64,000 nucleotides of DNA, taken from the NCBI GenBank assembly GCA_963793005.1, contig CAWBYP010000002.1, positions 2,232,001 to 2,296,000 on the forward strand, given 5' to 3'. Source of the stretch: RPQJ01 sp963793005. Its GTDB lineage: Bacteria; Pseudomonadota; Gammaproteobacteria; Steroidobacterales; Steroidobacteraceae. The translations under genes were made by a program, and so were the position numbers. The notes under the pieces are model-generated. The model searched no databases. It worked only from the letters and a program-made list of their open reading frames with translations, and was not told the DNA's origin. Positions 26,149 through 34,777 of the stretch are shown here, one piece after another (the stretch's first letter is position 1; every line of letters starts with the position of its first letter).

Positions 26149-26963
26149 GTGGTCACGCTGGTCTCCCTGCATTCCTATCCCGTCAAGTCGTGCCGCGGCA
26201 TTGCGCACGAGTCGGCCCTGCTCACGGCCGCCGGGCTCGAGCACGATCGCGAATGGATGTTCGCCACGCCGGACGGCCGCTTCCTCACGCAGCGCGACGA
26301 ACCGCGCCTCGCGACTGTCAGCGTCTCGGTCCAGGGCGACGTGCTACACCTGTCGGCCGGGGGCGCGGGCGAGGTGGCCGTGCCGGTGGGCCTCGATGGG
26401 CCTCGTATGCGTACCAGGGTGTGGGGCAATCCCTGCGACGCGATTGACCAGGGCCGCGCGGCGGCCGAGTGGGCATCTGCGCTGCTTGGTCGTGAGGTGA
26501 GGCTGCTTCGATTCGATGCTGCCTCGTCGCGGCGAAGCGACACAGCGTGGACGGGCGAGGTGGAGGCGTTCAGCCTTTTCGCGGACGGGTTTGCGCTGCT
26601 CGCAGTATCGCGGGCGTCGCTCGATGACCTGAACTCGCGGCTCGAGGATCGCCCGTGCCGATGGAGCGATTCCGGCCCAACCTGGTGCTGGACGGACTGC
26701 CGGCTTTCGGTGAGGACCTGTTGCACGAGATCGAGTGCGAGGGAGTACGGCTCAGGTTCGTCAAGCCGTGCACACGCTGCGTCGTCACGACCACGGACCA
26801 GCAGACCGGCGAGCGCACGGGAGAGGAACCGATCCGGACGCTCAAGACCTATCGATGGGACCCGGCGCTGCGTGGCGTCGCTTTCGGGCAGAACGTCATC
26901 GTTGTGCAGGGAGCCGGGCACGAGCTGCGCCGCGGCCAGGTCTTCGCTGCAACGAGTAAATGA
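26149..26963 (+). pseudogene. MOSC-domain (YcbX-like) protein split by a -1 frameshift
   Basis: Frame one, from GTG 26149, encodes VTLVSLHSYPVKSCRGIAHE, GLEHDREWMFATPDGRFLTQ and the beta-barrel domain up to LNSRLEDRP. Homology then continues in another frame from about 26655 with PMERFRPNLVLDGLPAFGED and KPCTRCVVTTTDQQTGE to the end at 26963. In YcbX-like proteins the two join as RLxxPVPMxRFRPN, so one base (probably a G in CGCCCGTGCCG, near 26655) is missing. The family uses the molybdenum cofactor to reduce N-hydroxylated compounds; the MOSC Cys (CTRCV) is present. Real mutation or sequencing error cannot be told apart here. Confidence 0.8.
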
Positions 26964-26987
26964 CCACGCTGCGTCCGCGCGGCGCGG

Positions 26988-28871
26988 TCACTGCATGAAT
27001 CGTCGCGTCGACTCGATCATCTCGCTCAGGGCCTCGCTGTTGCTGCCCAGCACTGCGCTCGGGTCCGGGACCGGCTTCCAGTCGTAGTCGTACACGTCCG
27101 GCATGCCCCGGTATGCGTTGAGGGGCAGCATGATAATCGCGTCCGGCGTCCACGTTCCGACCACTTCCCACCCGGCCACCACGCGGTTGCGATTCTCCGC
27201 GAGCGAGAACATGTTTTCGCCCACGGTCCACTGCTTGCGCATCGCCGGATCGGCGCCCAGGATCTCGAGCAGCGTTGGTGCCACGTCCACGTGACTGCTG
27301 GGCGCGCGCTCGACGCCCGGCGCCACGCCGGGGCCGCGCATCACCATCGGTACCATCACCTCGGTCCTGGTGAAGTTCCCGGTATGCCCCCACATCCCGT
27401 GCTCGAAGAATTCCTCGCCGTGGTCGCCGGTGATCACCACGATCGTGTTGTCGAGCTGCCCGGATCGCTGCAGCGCCGTAAGCATCAGCGTCAGGCTGTT
27501 GTCCACGTCGTAGACGGAATTCTTGTAGCGGTTGAACAGCAGGGGGCTGACTTCCGCTGCGTCCCTGCTCGACAGAACGGCCCGGTCGGTGTCCTCGATG
27601 TAGGGTTGGAACGGCGTGCGTCCCGGGACGACGCGGTAGCGGAAGTGCGGTGCATCGAGGAACGCAAAGGCAAAGAACGGGCGCGCCTGCGGCCGCGTCT
27701 CGGCCCAATGCGTGAAGCGGCGCACCAGTTCGACGTCGCGGCTGCCGTTTGGCGGCGATTCGAGTCCGTCCTCGACCTGCTTCTGGACCTTCACCCAGGC
27801 CGTCGAACGCATCTCCGGGAAGGTCATCTGTGCGGTGCCGTAGACCTTTATATCGTAGCCCAGGTCCAGGAGCGTATCGATCAGCACCGGGGAGGCGTGC
27901 TCCGCCAGCGCCGGTGCGAAGTACGAGCCGTGCAGCCCGTAGAGCAGCGTGAACGTGCCGTAGCGCGTCGCGCTGCCGCCGCTCGCGTGATCGAGGAAGC
28001 GCCTCCCGCCCCTGGCGAACTCCCACGTGAAGGGCATCACCTCCGGAGAAAACATATCGGCGCGCAGCGATTCAATCACCAGGATCAGGATGTTCGGCCG
28101 TGGACCGTCCGGCCGCACCGTCGGCCGCTCCAGCGGATAGCGCAACAGCAGCTGCTTGTGGTTGTCGAGCCGGACGTAGTGGGGAACCTTGATCCCCAGT
28201 TTCTTGTGCAGGAACTTGTTGACGGTGAAGCGAACGTAGAGCGGCACGAGTTGCGCGGTGGTGGTGATCTCGCGGTCCTGCAGGAAGTTGCCCGCCGCAT
28301 ACATCGACTTCTCGGTCACCAGCGGTACGAGGACCAGCGCCACGACGATCCATCCGTACCTGAGCGGCCTCGCGGCGACTTCCTGTTTCAGCAGACGAGC
28401 TGTGCGCCAGCGCTGGAACGCATACATCGCGACGCCCGTGCCGAGGATGACCACGCACGCCGTCATCACGAAGCCTTTGCCAAGCTCGATATTGTCGGCG
28501 ATGCCGCCCTGCGTCGTGATGACGGTCCACACCCAGCCGTTGAAGTGGTAACGGAACAGGTCGTACGTGCGCGCATCGATGAACAGCACGACCTGGTACA
28601 CGGTCAGCAGCACCGCGCTGAATCCCGCCAGCAGCCTGCCGCGCAGTCCGATGCGCGAAAGCACCCAGCACACCGTCGTCGGCAGCCCCGATGTCCAGGC
28701 GATGGCGGCGAGCAGCGCGATGTTCAGGAAGACGAGTCCCTTTGGGCCGATCCCATCGGGCACGTGCGCGCGGTAGACCTGTGCCTGGACCAGGCCAAGT
28801 ACGATGTTCGCCAGCCACAGCTCGAAAAGCGCGCGGCGTTCGGCCGACCTCTCCTCGATTGTTGGTTTCAT
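26988..28871 (-). CDS. PbgA/YejM-like DUF3413 inner-membrane protein with sulfatase-fold domain
   Basis: 627 residues. Five N-terminal membrane helices (about 16-190) are followed by a periplasmic alkaline-phosphatase/sulfatase-fold domain with NILILVIESLRADMFSPEVM, a Ser/Thr-type region ASGGSATRYGTFTLLYGLHG, VVITGDHGEEFFEHGMWGHT and SHVDVAPTLLEILG. This is the architecture of YejM (PbgA/LapC), which senses periplasmic-leaflet LPS and adjusts LpxC turnover in enteric bacteria. The presence of LPS-core genes in the window fits, but they are not adjacent. It overlaps the GST gene by 4 bp (ATGA). Confidence 0.88.
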   Translation of the reverse strand: MKPTIEERSAERRALFELWLANIVLGLVQAQVYRAHVPDGIGPKGLVFLNIALLAAIAWTSGLPTTVCWVLSRIGLRGRLLAGFSAVLLTVYQVVLFIDARTYDLFRYHFNGWVWTVITTQGGIADNIELGKGFVMTACVVILGTGVAMYAFQRWRTARLLKQEVAARPLRYGWIVVALVLVPLVTEKSMYAAGNFLQDREITTTAQLVPLYVRFTVNKFLHKKLGIKVPHYVRLDNHKQLLLRYPLERPTVRPDGPRPNILILVIESLRADMFSPEVMPFTWEFARGGRRFLDHASGGSATRYGTFTLLYGLHGSYFAPALAEHASPVLIDTLLDLGYDIKVYGTAQMTFPEMRSTAWVKVQKQVEDGLESPPNGSRDVELVRRFTHWAETRPQARPFFAFAFLDAPHFRYRVVPGRTPFQPYIEDTDRAVLSSRDAAEVSPLLFNRYKNSVYDVDNSLTLMLTALQRSGQLDNTIVVITGDHGEEFFEHGMWGHTGNFTRTEVMVPMVMRGPGVAPGVERAPSSHVDVAPTLLEILGADPAMRKQWTVGENMFSLAENRNRVVAGWEVVGTWTPDAIIMLPLNAYRGMPDVYDYDWKPVPDPSAVLGSNSEALSEMIESTRRFMQ

Positions 28872-29554
28872 GGTGCGTTCCGCAGGTCCTCGATCAACGT
28901 AGCGCCGTGCATCGCTTCGACCTCGTGCTCGCTGTCGCGCCAGGGCTCGGCGATCGCCTCGTCATCCCACTGCCTCATCGGCGGCATCGCCAGCAGTTCG
29001 CGCGCATACGCAGCCGCGGCTGCTGAAAGTGGCAGTCCGTAGGTACGCACGCGGAACGCGACCGGTGCATAGAACGCATCGACTGCCGTGAACGCCGGAC
29101 CCGCAAGGAAGGGGCCGCCGAAGCGTTGCAGCCCCTCGGACCACAGTTCGTCGATTCGGTCGAGATCCCGCTGGAGACCAGGACTGATCGCGTCCAGCCG
29201 GACCCGCAGGCCGCAGTTCATCGAGCAGCGCTGGCGCAGTGCACCGAATCCGGAGTGCATCTCCGCAGCCGCGCAACGCGCCCATGCCCGCGCAGGCCCG
29301 TCCTCCGGCCAGGTACCGGAGTGCCGTTCAGCAAGATACTCGGCGATGCCCATCGAGTCCCAGACCACGGTCGCGCCATCCACCAGGCACGGAACCTTGC
29401 CGCTCGGCGAGAACGCGCGAAATTTCTCCCAGCTGGTGCCCGGATCGAACGGGACCACGTGCTCGGTGAACGCAATCCCGAGCGTCCGCATCAGCACCCA
29501 CGGCCGCAGCGACCACGACGAGTAGTTCTTGTTGCCTATATGGAGTTCGTACAT
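28868..29554 (-). CDS. Glutathione S-transferase family protein
   Basis: 228 residues. The N-terminal thioredoxin-like domain has YELHIGNKNYSSWSLRPWV, with the Ser of the GST active-site region, and SGKVPCLVDGATVVWDSMGI (cis-Pro and GSH-binding). The C-terminal helical domain follows with LDAISPGLQRDLDRIDELW. The ATG at 29554 sits after a strong GGGGGAGGG on the minus strand. Its stop overlaps the start of the PbgA-like gene by 4 bp, so they form one operon, though a functional link is not obvious. Confidence 0.88.
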   Translation of the reverse strand: MYELHIGNKNYSSWSLRPWVLMRTLGIAFTEHVVPFDPGTSWEKFRAFSPSGKVPCLVDGATVVWDSMGIAEYLAERHSGTWPEDGPARAWARCAAAEMHSGFGALRQRCSMNCGLRVRLDAISPGLQRDLDRIDELWSEGLQRFGGPFLAGPAFTAVDAFYAPVAFRVRTYGLPLSAAAAAYARELLAMPPMRQWDDEAIAEPWRDSEHEVEAMHGATLIEDLRNAP

Positions 29555-29643
29555 CAACCCTCCCCCGAGGCGACCCGCATGATAACCACACGATGGCGGG
29601 CGCCGCAGCACGACCGGGCCTTCGCCGGGACCCGGGCGCTCCT

Positions 29644-29874
29644 TCAGTAGTGCGGCGGTATTTCGACCGCGCCGGGATCCGACGAACGGCTTTCAAGGTC
29701 CTCGACCTGGCGGCGCAGGTTCCGGTTGAGTTCGAGCGCCGTGTCGATTTCCCGCTGCTGCCGGTAGACGACGTCGCTCAGTTCCTGCAACGCTCGCTCC
29801 AGGTGAGCGAGCTTGAACTCGATCGCCTCGACGCGTTGCGCGCCGCTCAGATCGTCTTCTCCAGAAGTGCTCAC
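29644..29874 (-). CDS. slyX: SlyX family protein
   Basis: 76 residues beginning at a GTG (29874). The sequence VEAIEFKLAHLERALQELSD then VVYRQQREIDTALELNRNLR is one continuous coiled coil, and the protein ends DPGAVEIPPHY, the strongly conserved C-terminus (EIPPHY) of SlyX. Role unknown; originally found beside slyD. The GTGA overlap with the cardiolipin synthase stop (29871-29874) shows translational coupling. Confidence 0.92.
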   Translation of the reverse strand: MSTSGEDDLSGAQRVEAIEFKLAHLERALQELSDVVYRQQREIDTALELNRNLRRQVEDLESRSSDPGAVEIPPHY

Positions 29875-31328
29875 AGCATTGGCGCTGCCATGAATGCCAA
29901 GCCTTCCTTCAGCCGCTCGCCGAGCGGGCGGTCCCGCAACTGCTCGGCCGCTACCGGGACCGACTGCGCCTCGTAGCTGCGCTGCAGTTCCAGCAGCTGC
30001 AGCGTGAAGTCCTGGTCGTAGATCGCCAGCATCAGCTCGAAGTTCAGCGACAGGCTGCGAATGTCGAGGTTGGCGGTGCCGAACAGTGACAGCTCGCCGT
30101 CCACCGTGATGCTCTTGGTGTGAAGCAGGCCCCCGGTGTAGCGCCGGATGCGCACGCCCGCGTTCGTCAGTTCCTCGAAGAACCAGCGACTTGCGTATTC
30201 CACCAGCCACGAGTCGTTGCGGTCCGGTACGATCAGCGTGACTTCGCAACCGCGCAGCGCGGCGTTTTCGAGCGACAGCGCGAGTGCCGCGTCGGCGACG
30301 AAGTACGGGGTGGTGAGCACGATGCTGTGACGGGCGCTGGCGATGGCCTGGGTGATGAGTCGCAGGTTCGCCGTATCGTCGGTGCCCGGGCCGGACATCA
30401 CGACCTGGGCGACCTGCTGGCCGCGCGCCGCCGCCCAGGCCTTGCGGTAGTCCTCGACCAGCACCGACGGCACCTCGCCGGTCTGCATGCCCCAGTCGAA
30501 CAGGAACACGGCACGCAGCGCGCCGACGATCGGGCCCTCGGCCCGTGCCATTGCATCGACCCACTCGCCGACGCCAGCGCCCTGCTTGAAGTAGCGCGGG
30601 TCCACGAGATTCATGCTGCCGGTGTAGGCGATACGCCCATCGACGACCACGACCTTGCGGTGCAGTCGCAGGTCGATGCGCCGGAACGGGATACGCCACG
30701 GACTGACGCCGAGCGCGACCTGCAGGTCGATGCCCTGCGAGCGCATGCGCGCCGGTCCCGCCGACTTCAGGAACTCCTTGCTGCCGAGTGCGTCGAGCAG
30801 CAAGCGCACCTTCACGCCGCGCGCGACGGCGCGGGCAAGCGCCTGCTCGACTTCGTCGGCCGTACCGCCGGCATTCCAGATGTAGAACTCCATCTCGATG
30901 CAGGCGACCGCACTATCCACGTCTGCGATGATTTCGCGCAGGATCGTCTCGGCACCGTCGAGCAGGCGGAACGACGAGCGGGCCATCAACGGCATGCCGG
31001 TCGAGTTGAACGCGAGTCGCGCCAGGCCGTCCCAGGGCGAGGGCAGCGACTCGGGATCCGAGCGCTCGTCGCGGGTCAGCGTATTCACCGCTGCAGGCAG
31101 GCCGGCATAGAAGGCACGCGCGAAGTCGGCGCGGCGCTTGCCGATGGGCCGCTCGCCGATCAGCAGGTAGAGAATGGCACCCACGCCGGGCAACACCGCG
31201 GTCAACAGCAGCCAAGCAAAGGAACTGCCCGGCGCGTGCCGGCTTAACATCACGCGCACGCCGACCGCAGCTACGATCGAGACGTGTGCGGCGATCAGTA
31301 CGACTGCTTCGATGTGCTGGGTTGCCAT
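29871..31328 (-). CDS. cls: Cardiolipin synthase (PLD superfamily)
   Basis: 485 residues. Two N-terminal membrane helices (VVLIAAHVSIVAAVGVRVML, FAWLLLTAVLPGVGAILYLL with GERPIGKRR), then two HKD motifs: HRKVVVVDGRIAYTGSMN near residue 220 and HTKSITVDGELSLFGTAN near residue 401. It condenses two phosphatidylglycerols to cardiolipin at the inner membrane. The ATG at 31328 is preferred since it leads straight into the first helix; a longer frame upstream adds an Arg-rich segment without homology. slyX is coupled downstream, and marC ends 17 bp upstream. Confidence 0.94.
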   Translation of the reverse strand: MATQHIEAVVLIAAHVSIVAAVGVRVMLSRHAPGSSFAWLLLTAVLPGVGAILYLLIGERPIGKRRADFARAFYAGLPAAVNTLTRDERSDPESLPSPWDGLARLAFNSTGMPLMARSSFRLLDGAETILREIIADVDSAVACIEMEFYIWNAGGTADEVEQALARAVARGVKVRLLLDALGSKEFLKSAGPARMRSQGIDLQVALGVSPWRIPFRRIDLRLHRKVVVVDGRIAYTGSMNLVDPRYFKQGAGVGEWVDAMARAEGPIVGALRAVFLFDWGMQTGEVPSVLVEDYRKAWAAARGQQVAQVVMSGPGTDDTANLRLITQAIASARHSIVLTTPYFVADAALALSLENAALRGCEVTLIVPDRNDSWLVEYASRWFFEELTNAGVRIRRYTGGLLHTKSITVDGELSLFGTANLDIRSLSLNFELMLAIYDQDFTLQLLELQRSYEAQSVPVAAEQLRDRPLGERLKEGLAFMAAPML

Positions 31329-31344
31329 GGTTACGAATCCTGCC

Positions 31345-32022
31345 TCAGCCGCCCGCGCCCAGCGACGGGGCCAGTTTCTGGAGCCCGTCCCAGGCGATTT
31401 CAGCGCCCAGGCAGACAACCACGAATGCGCTCAGGCGCATCATCACCGAGAGGCCGCTGGGTCCGAGGCGACTCGCGAGCCTGTCCGCATTCGCGAGGCA
31501 GAGGTAAGTCACGAACGCGGCGGCGGTGACGCCGATGGCAGCGCCGAACTGCGCCATTGCGGTCTCCAGCACGTGATCGCGGCTGGTGTGGGCACTCAAG
31601 GTGAGCGCCACTGCGATCGCTCCAGGCCCGATCGTCAGCGGAAACGTGAACGGATAGAAGATTCTGCTGGAATAGTCGCCATGGTCGCCGGTCGGCGAGT
31701 CCTGGGACTTTGCCGTCGCTGGCGCATCGGGTTGAAACAGCATGCTCCAGCCCATGCCGGCGAGGACTGCGCCACCCGCGAGCTGGACGATCGGGACCGA
31801 GATCCCGAACAAAGCGAGGAACAGGCGACCTGCGACCAGCACGATCAGCAGCAGGATCACGGCGTTGATAGCTACGCCGCGTGCAATGCGTCGGTGCGTT
31901 GCCGTGTCGGCCTGGCTGGTCAGGCCCAGCAGGATGACGGCCGTCCCGATCGGGTTGATGACCGGCAGCAGTGCCGCGAACGCAGTGGGTATGGCCTGCA
32001 GCAGAAAAGTCACGTCGCCCAT
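31345..32022 (-). CDS. MarC family (UPF0056) inner-membrane protein
   Basis: 225 residues with six predicted helices. AFAALLPVINPIGTAVILLGL at the start and TFPLTIGPGAIAVALTLSAH in the middle are the two characteristic repeats of MarC/YhgN proteins. Function is not established; earlier links to multiple antibiotic resistance were not confirmed in E. coli. Followed after 17 bp by cls on the same strand. Confidence 0.88.
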   Translation of the reverse strand: MGDVTFLLQAIPTAFAALLPVINPIGTAVILLGLTSQADTATHRRIARGVAINAVILLLIVLVAGRLFLALFGISVPIVQLAGGAVLAGMGWSMLFQPDAPATAKSQDSPTGDHGDYSSRIFYPFTFPLTIGPGAIAVALTLSAHTSRDHVLETAMAQFGAAIGVTAAAFVTYLCLANADRLASRLGPSGLSVMMRLSAFVVVCLGAEIAWDGLQKLAPSLGAGG

Positions 32023-32064
32023 GCATGGTTCCCTTCTGGTTGGTCGCTATGCCTTATCAGGCCT

Positions 32065-32487
32065 TCAGAGCTTATACGTGGACAGCAGCAGGCTGGTCTC
32101 GGTGCTGGCGATTCCGTCCACCTGGCGGATCCGACCGAGCACGCGATCGAAAGCCTCGAGGCTGTCGGCGCGAAGTTCCGCAACAATATCCCAACGACCA
32201 TTGGTCGTGTGCAGCGCCTCGACGGCGGGATCGCCGCGCAGCGTGCGCAGCACCGACTCGGCGCGGTTTCCCTCGACCGCAATGGTCATCAGCGCCACGA
32301 TGCGGTGTTCGTCCACCTGCGGCTTCAGGCGGACCGTGTAGCCGGTGATCGTTCCGTCCCGCTCGAGCTTTGCGATGCGGTTCTGCACCGTGCCGCGTGC
32401 GACGTGCAGCGCCTTCGCAATCGAAGCCACCGTCGCACGTGCGTCGGCGCGGAGCAGGGCGATCAGCTGGCGGTCCAGGTCATCCAA
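32065..32487 (-). CDS. Lrp/AsnC family transcriptional regulator
   Basis: About 140 residues. LDDLDRQLIALLRADARATV is the N-terminal helix of the AsnC-type HTH (VASIAKALHVARGTVQNRIA), followed by the RAM/effector domain (GRWDIVAELRADSLEAFDRV). No ATG exists in the frame; TTG at 32487 gives the usual LDDxDRxI start, while a TTG at 32547 would extend it by 20 residues through a palindrome and is less likely. It is divergent from an ornithine cyclodeaminase and arginase pair, so it probably senses an amino acid of that pathway and controls both directions. The palindrome at 32529-32556 is its likely operator. Confidence 0.85.
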   Translation of the reverse strand: MDDLDRQLIALLRADARATVASIAKALHVARGTVQNRIAKLERDGTITGYTVRLKPQVDEHRIVALMTIAVEGNRAESVLRTLRGDPAVEALHTTNGRWDIVAELRADSLEAFDRVLGRIRQVDGIASTETSLLLSTYKL

Positions 32488-32528
32488 GCGGGTTCCCAGG
32501 AATCTATCATAACGCCAATTGGAGCATA

Positions 32529-32556
32529 CATAATGATCAATATACAACTCATTATG
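32529..32556. promoter_or_regulatory. Palindromic operator candidate between the Lrp-like and ocd genes
   Basis: CATAATGA (32529-32536) and TCATTATG (32549-32556) form a perfect 8-bp inverted repeat with a 12-base spacer in the AT-rich divergent intergenic region. Lrp-type regulators bind degenerate AT-rich palindromes of this general form. It is 42 bp before the preferred TTG start of the regulator and about 105 bp before the ocd ATG. Confidence 0.6.
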
Positions 32557-32660
32557 AATGCTTTGCTGGCTTCCTGCTGGCTACGAGAACCACGAAAATA
32601 GGCTTTCTGGGACTGTCCGCCGTCGCAGGCAGGCGGGCATGGCAGGTACGGGAGAATCAG

Positions 32661-33728
32661 ATGATCGACTACATTGGGGTCAGCGACCTGGAGCGCCTGG
32701 TGCGCGCGGTCGGTACCGGGCCTTTCATCGAGCGGCTCGCGACCGAAATCGAGTCCGATTACCGGCGCTGGGACGAATTCGAGAAGACGCCGCGCTCTGC
32801 CAGCCACTCGCCGGTGGGCGTGATCGAGCTGATGCCGATCACCGATGGCAGGCTCTACACATTCAAGTACGTGAACGGGCATCCGAAGAACACCTCGGAG
32901 GGCCTGCTTACCGTCACCGCGTTCGGCGTACTCGCCGACGTGCACACGGGCTATCCGCTGCTGCTCTCTGAACTGACCGTGACCACCGCGCTGCGCACGG
33001 CGGCAATGTCGGTGCTTGCGGCGCGCTGGATGGCACGCAGCGACAGCCGCGTGATGGCGCTTATTGGCAACGGCGCCCAGGCTGAATTCCAGGCCATCGG
33101 CTTCCACAGGATGCTCGGTATCCGCACCCTCCGTGTTTACGACGTCGATCCGCTGGCGACTGCCAAGCTCGAGCGCAACCTGCGCTCGATAGCCGAGGTG
33201 GCCGGGCTCGAGGTCGTGCGTTGCGGCTCAGCGGCTGAAGCCTGCAGGGGCGCCGACATCGTAACGACCGTGACGGCCGACAAGAAGAATGCGGTGATCC
33301 TCACACCGGACATGATCGAGCCGGGCATGCACCTGAATGCCGTGGGCGGTGACTGCCCGGGCAAGACGGAGCTGCATCGCGACATCCTGCTCGCGCCCAA
33401 CGCGCGCGTGGTGGTCGAATTCGAGCCGCAGTCGCGCATCGAGGGCGAGCTGCAGCAGTTGCCGGACGATTTCCGCGTGACCGAGTTTGCCGACGTGGTA
33501 CGCGGCTCGGCTCGCGGGCGCGCCGCCCCGGGCGAAGTCACGATCTTCGACTCGGTCGGCTTCGCGCTCGAGGACTATTCGGCGCTGCGGTTCCTGCACT
33601 CGCTGCTGGCGGCAGACACCGCAGGGCGTCGGCAGATCGACCTGCTGCCTGAACTCGTCGACCCGAAGGACCTGTTCGGCGGCACGATCGGCGCCACCGC
33701 CGCCGTACGAATACGTCGCGCGGGCTGA
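32661..33728 (+). CDS. Ornithine cyclodeaminase/mu-crystallin family protein
   Basis: 355 residues. MIDYIGVSDLERLVRAVG at the start, LIELMPI-type catalytic region (GVIELMPITDGRLYTFKYVN, substrate-binding Lys and Arg nearby), the Rossmann motif MALIGNGAQAEFQAIGFHRM (about residue 133) and LNAVGGDCPGKTEL. These fit ornithine cyclodeaminase, which converts ornithine to proline and ammonia with bound NAD. GGGAGA precedes the ATG at 32661. Arginase follows 9 bp downstream, so the two would convert arginine to ornithine to proline. Other members of the family are amino-acid dehydrogenases, so the substrate is an inference from context. Confidence 0.88.
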   Translation: MIDYIGVSDLERLVRAVGTGPFIERLATEIESDYRRWDEFEKTPRSASHSPVGVIELMPITDGRLYTFKYVNGHPKNTSEGLLTVTAFGVLADVHTGYPLLLSELTVTTALRTAAMSVLAARWMARSDSRVMALIGNGAQAEFQAIGFHRMLGIRTLRVYDVDPLATAKLERNLRSIAEVAGLEVVRCGSAAEACRGADIVTTVTADKKNAVILTPDMIEPGMHLNAVGGDCPGKTELHRDILLAPNARVVVEFEPQSRIEGELQQLPDDFRVTEFADVVRGSARGRAAPGEVTIFDSVGFALEDYSALRFLHSLLAADTAGRRQIDLLPELVDPKDLFGGTIGATAAVRIRRAG

Positions 33729-33737
33729 GGAGCAAAT

Positions 33738-34649
33738 ATGGCCAACGTGTCCATGATTGGCGCACCGACCGACATCGGCGCGAGCGCGCGCGGGGCGTCG
33801 ATGGGGCCGGAAGCACTGCGGGTCGCGGGGCTGCGCGACACACTGCAGGCGCAGGGACTCGAGGTTCGCGACTGCGGAAACCTGCGCGGCCCCCACAATC
33901 CCTGCCTGCCTCCGGTACACGGTTATCGTCACCTGAGCGAAGTAACCGAGTGGAACCAGCTGGTCCACGACGCGGTGCTCGGCGAACTGGAGGCGGGGCG
34001 CCTGCCGATCCTGCTCGGTGGCGACCACAGCCTGGCGATCGGGTCGATTTCGGCGGTCGCGCGCCACTGCCGGGCCAGCGGGAAACGCCTGCGCGTGCTG
34101 TGGCTCGATGCACACGCCGACTTCAACACCAACCAGCTGACTCCGAGCGGCAACGTGCACGGCATGCCGGTCGCGTGCCTCTGCGGCTACGGCCCTGCTG
34201 AGCTCACGGGGATGGCTGGTGCCATGCCCGCGCTGGATCCCGGGGTGATCCGGCAGATCGGCATACGCAGCGTTGACCAGGGCGAGAAGCGCTTCGTGCA
34301 CGAGGTCGGGCTCGAAGTGTTCGACATGCGCTACATCGACGAGATGGGCATGCGCCACACGCTCGAGCAGTCGCTGCTGGGGCTCGATGGCGACACGCAC
34401 CTGCATGTCAGCTTCGACGTGGATTTCCTGGATCCGGATGTCGCGCCCGGCGTGCTCACCACCGTGCCGGGTGGTCCGTCCTACCGCGAAGCGCAGCTGT
34501 GCATGGAAATGATCTCGGATACGGGCCTGCTGGCCTCTCTGGACGTGATGGAACTGAACCCGGCGCTGGACGTCCGCAACCGCACGGCGCAGGTGGCCGT
34601 GGACCTGGTCGCGTCGCTGTTCGGCAAGAGCACCTTGATGCGTCGCTGA
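33738..34649 (+). CDS. rocF: Arginase
   Basis: 303 residues, normal for the family. It has all three manganese-ligand motifs: GGDHSLAIGS (about 95), LDAHADFNT (about 121) and SFDVDFLDPDVAPG (about 228), and the arginase-type substrate loop NVHGMPVACLCG rather than that of agmatinase. It hydrolyses arginine to ornithine and urea. Nine bases after the ocd stop, so the two form an operon; the Lrp-like gene upstream is the likely regulator. No urease genes are visible here. Confidence 0.94.
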   Translation: MANVSMIGAPTDIGASARGASMGPEALRVAGLRDTLQAQGLEVRDCGNLRGPHNPCLPPVHGYRHLSEVTEWNQLVHDAVLGELEAGRLPILLGGDHSLAIGSISAVARHCRASGKRLRVLWLDAHADFNTNQLTPSGNVHGMPVACLCGYGPAELTGMAGAMPALDPGVIRQIGIRSVDQGEKRFVHEVGLEVFDMRYIDEMGMRHTLEQSLLGLDGDTHLHVSFDVDFLDPDVAPGVLTTVPGGPSYREAQLCMEMISDTGLLASLDVMELNPALDVRNRTAQVAVDLVASLFGKSTLMRR

Positions 34650-34777
34650 GGCCAGGTTCACGGGACATGAATCCCGGATTCACTTAAGGAAGGTTCTGCG
34701 GCATCATGCTGCCCCTTGAATTACCGCCCGCCTGCGGCCAGCGCCCTGCTGGAGCACAACTTCCCCTGGAGTATTCA

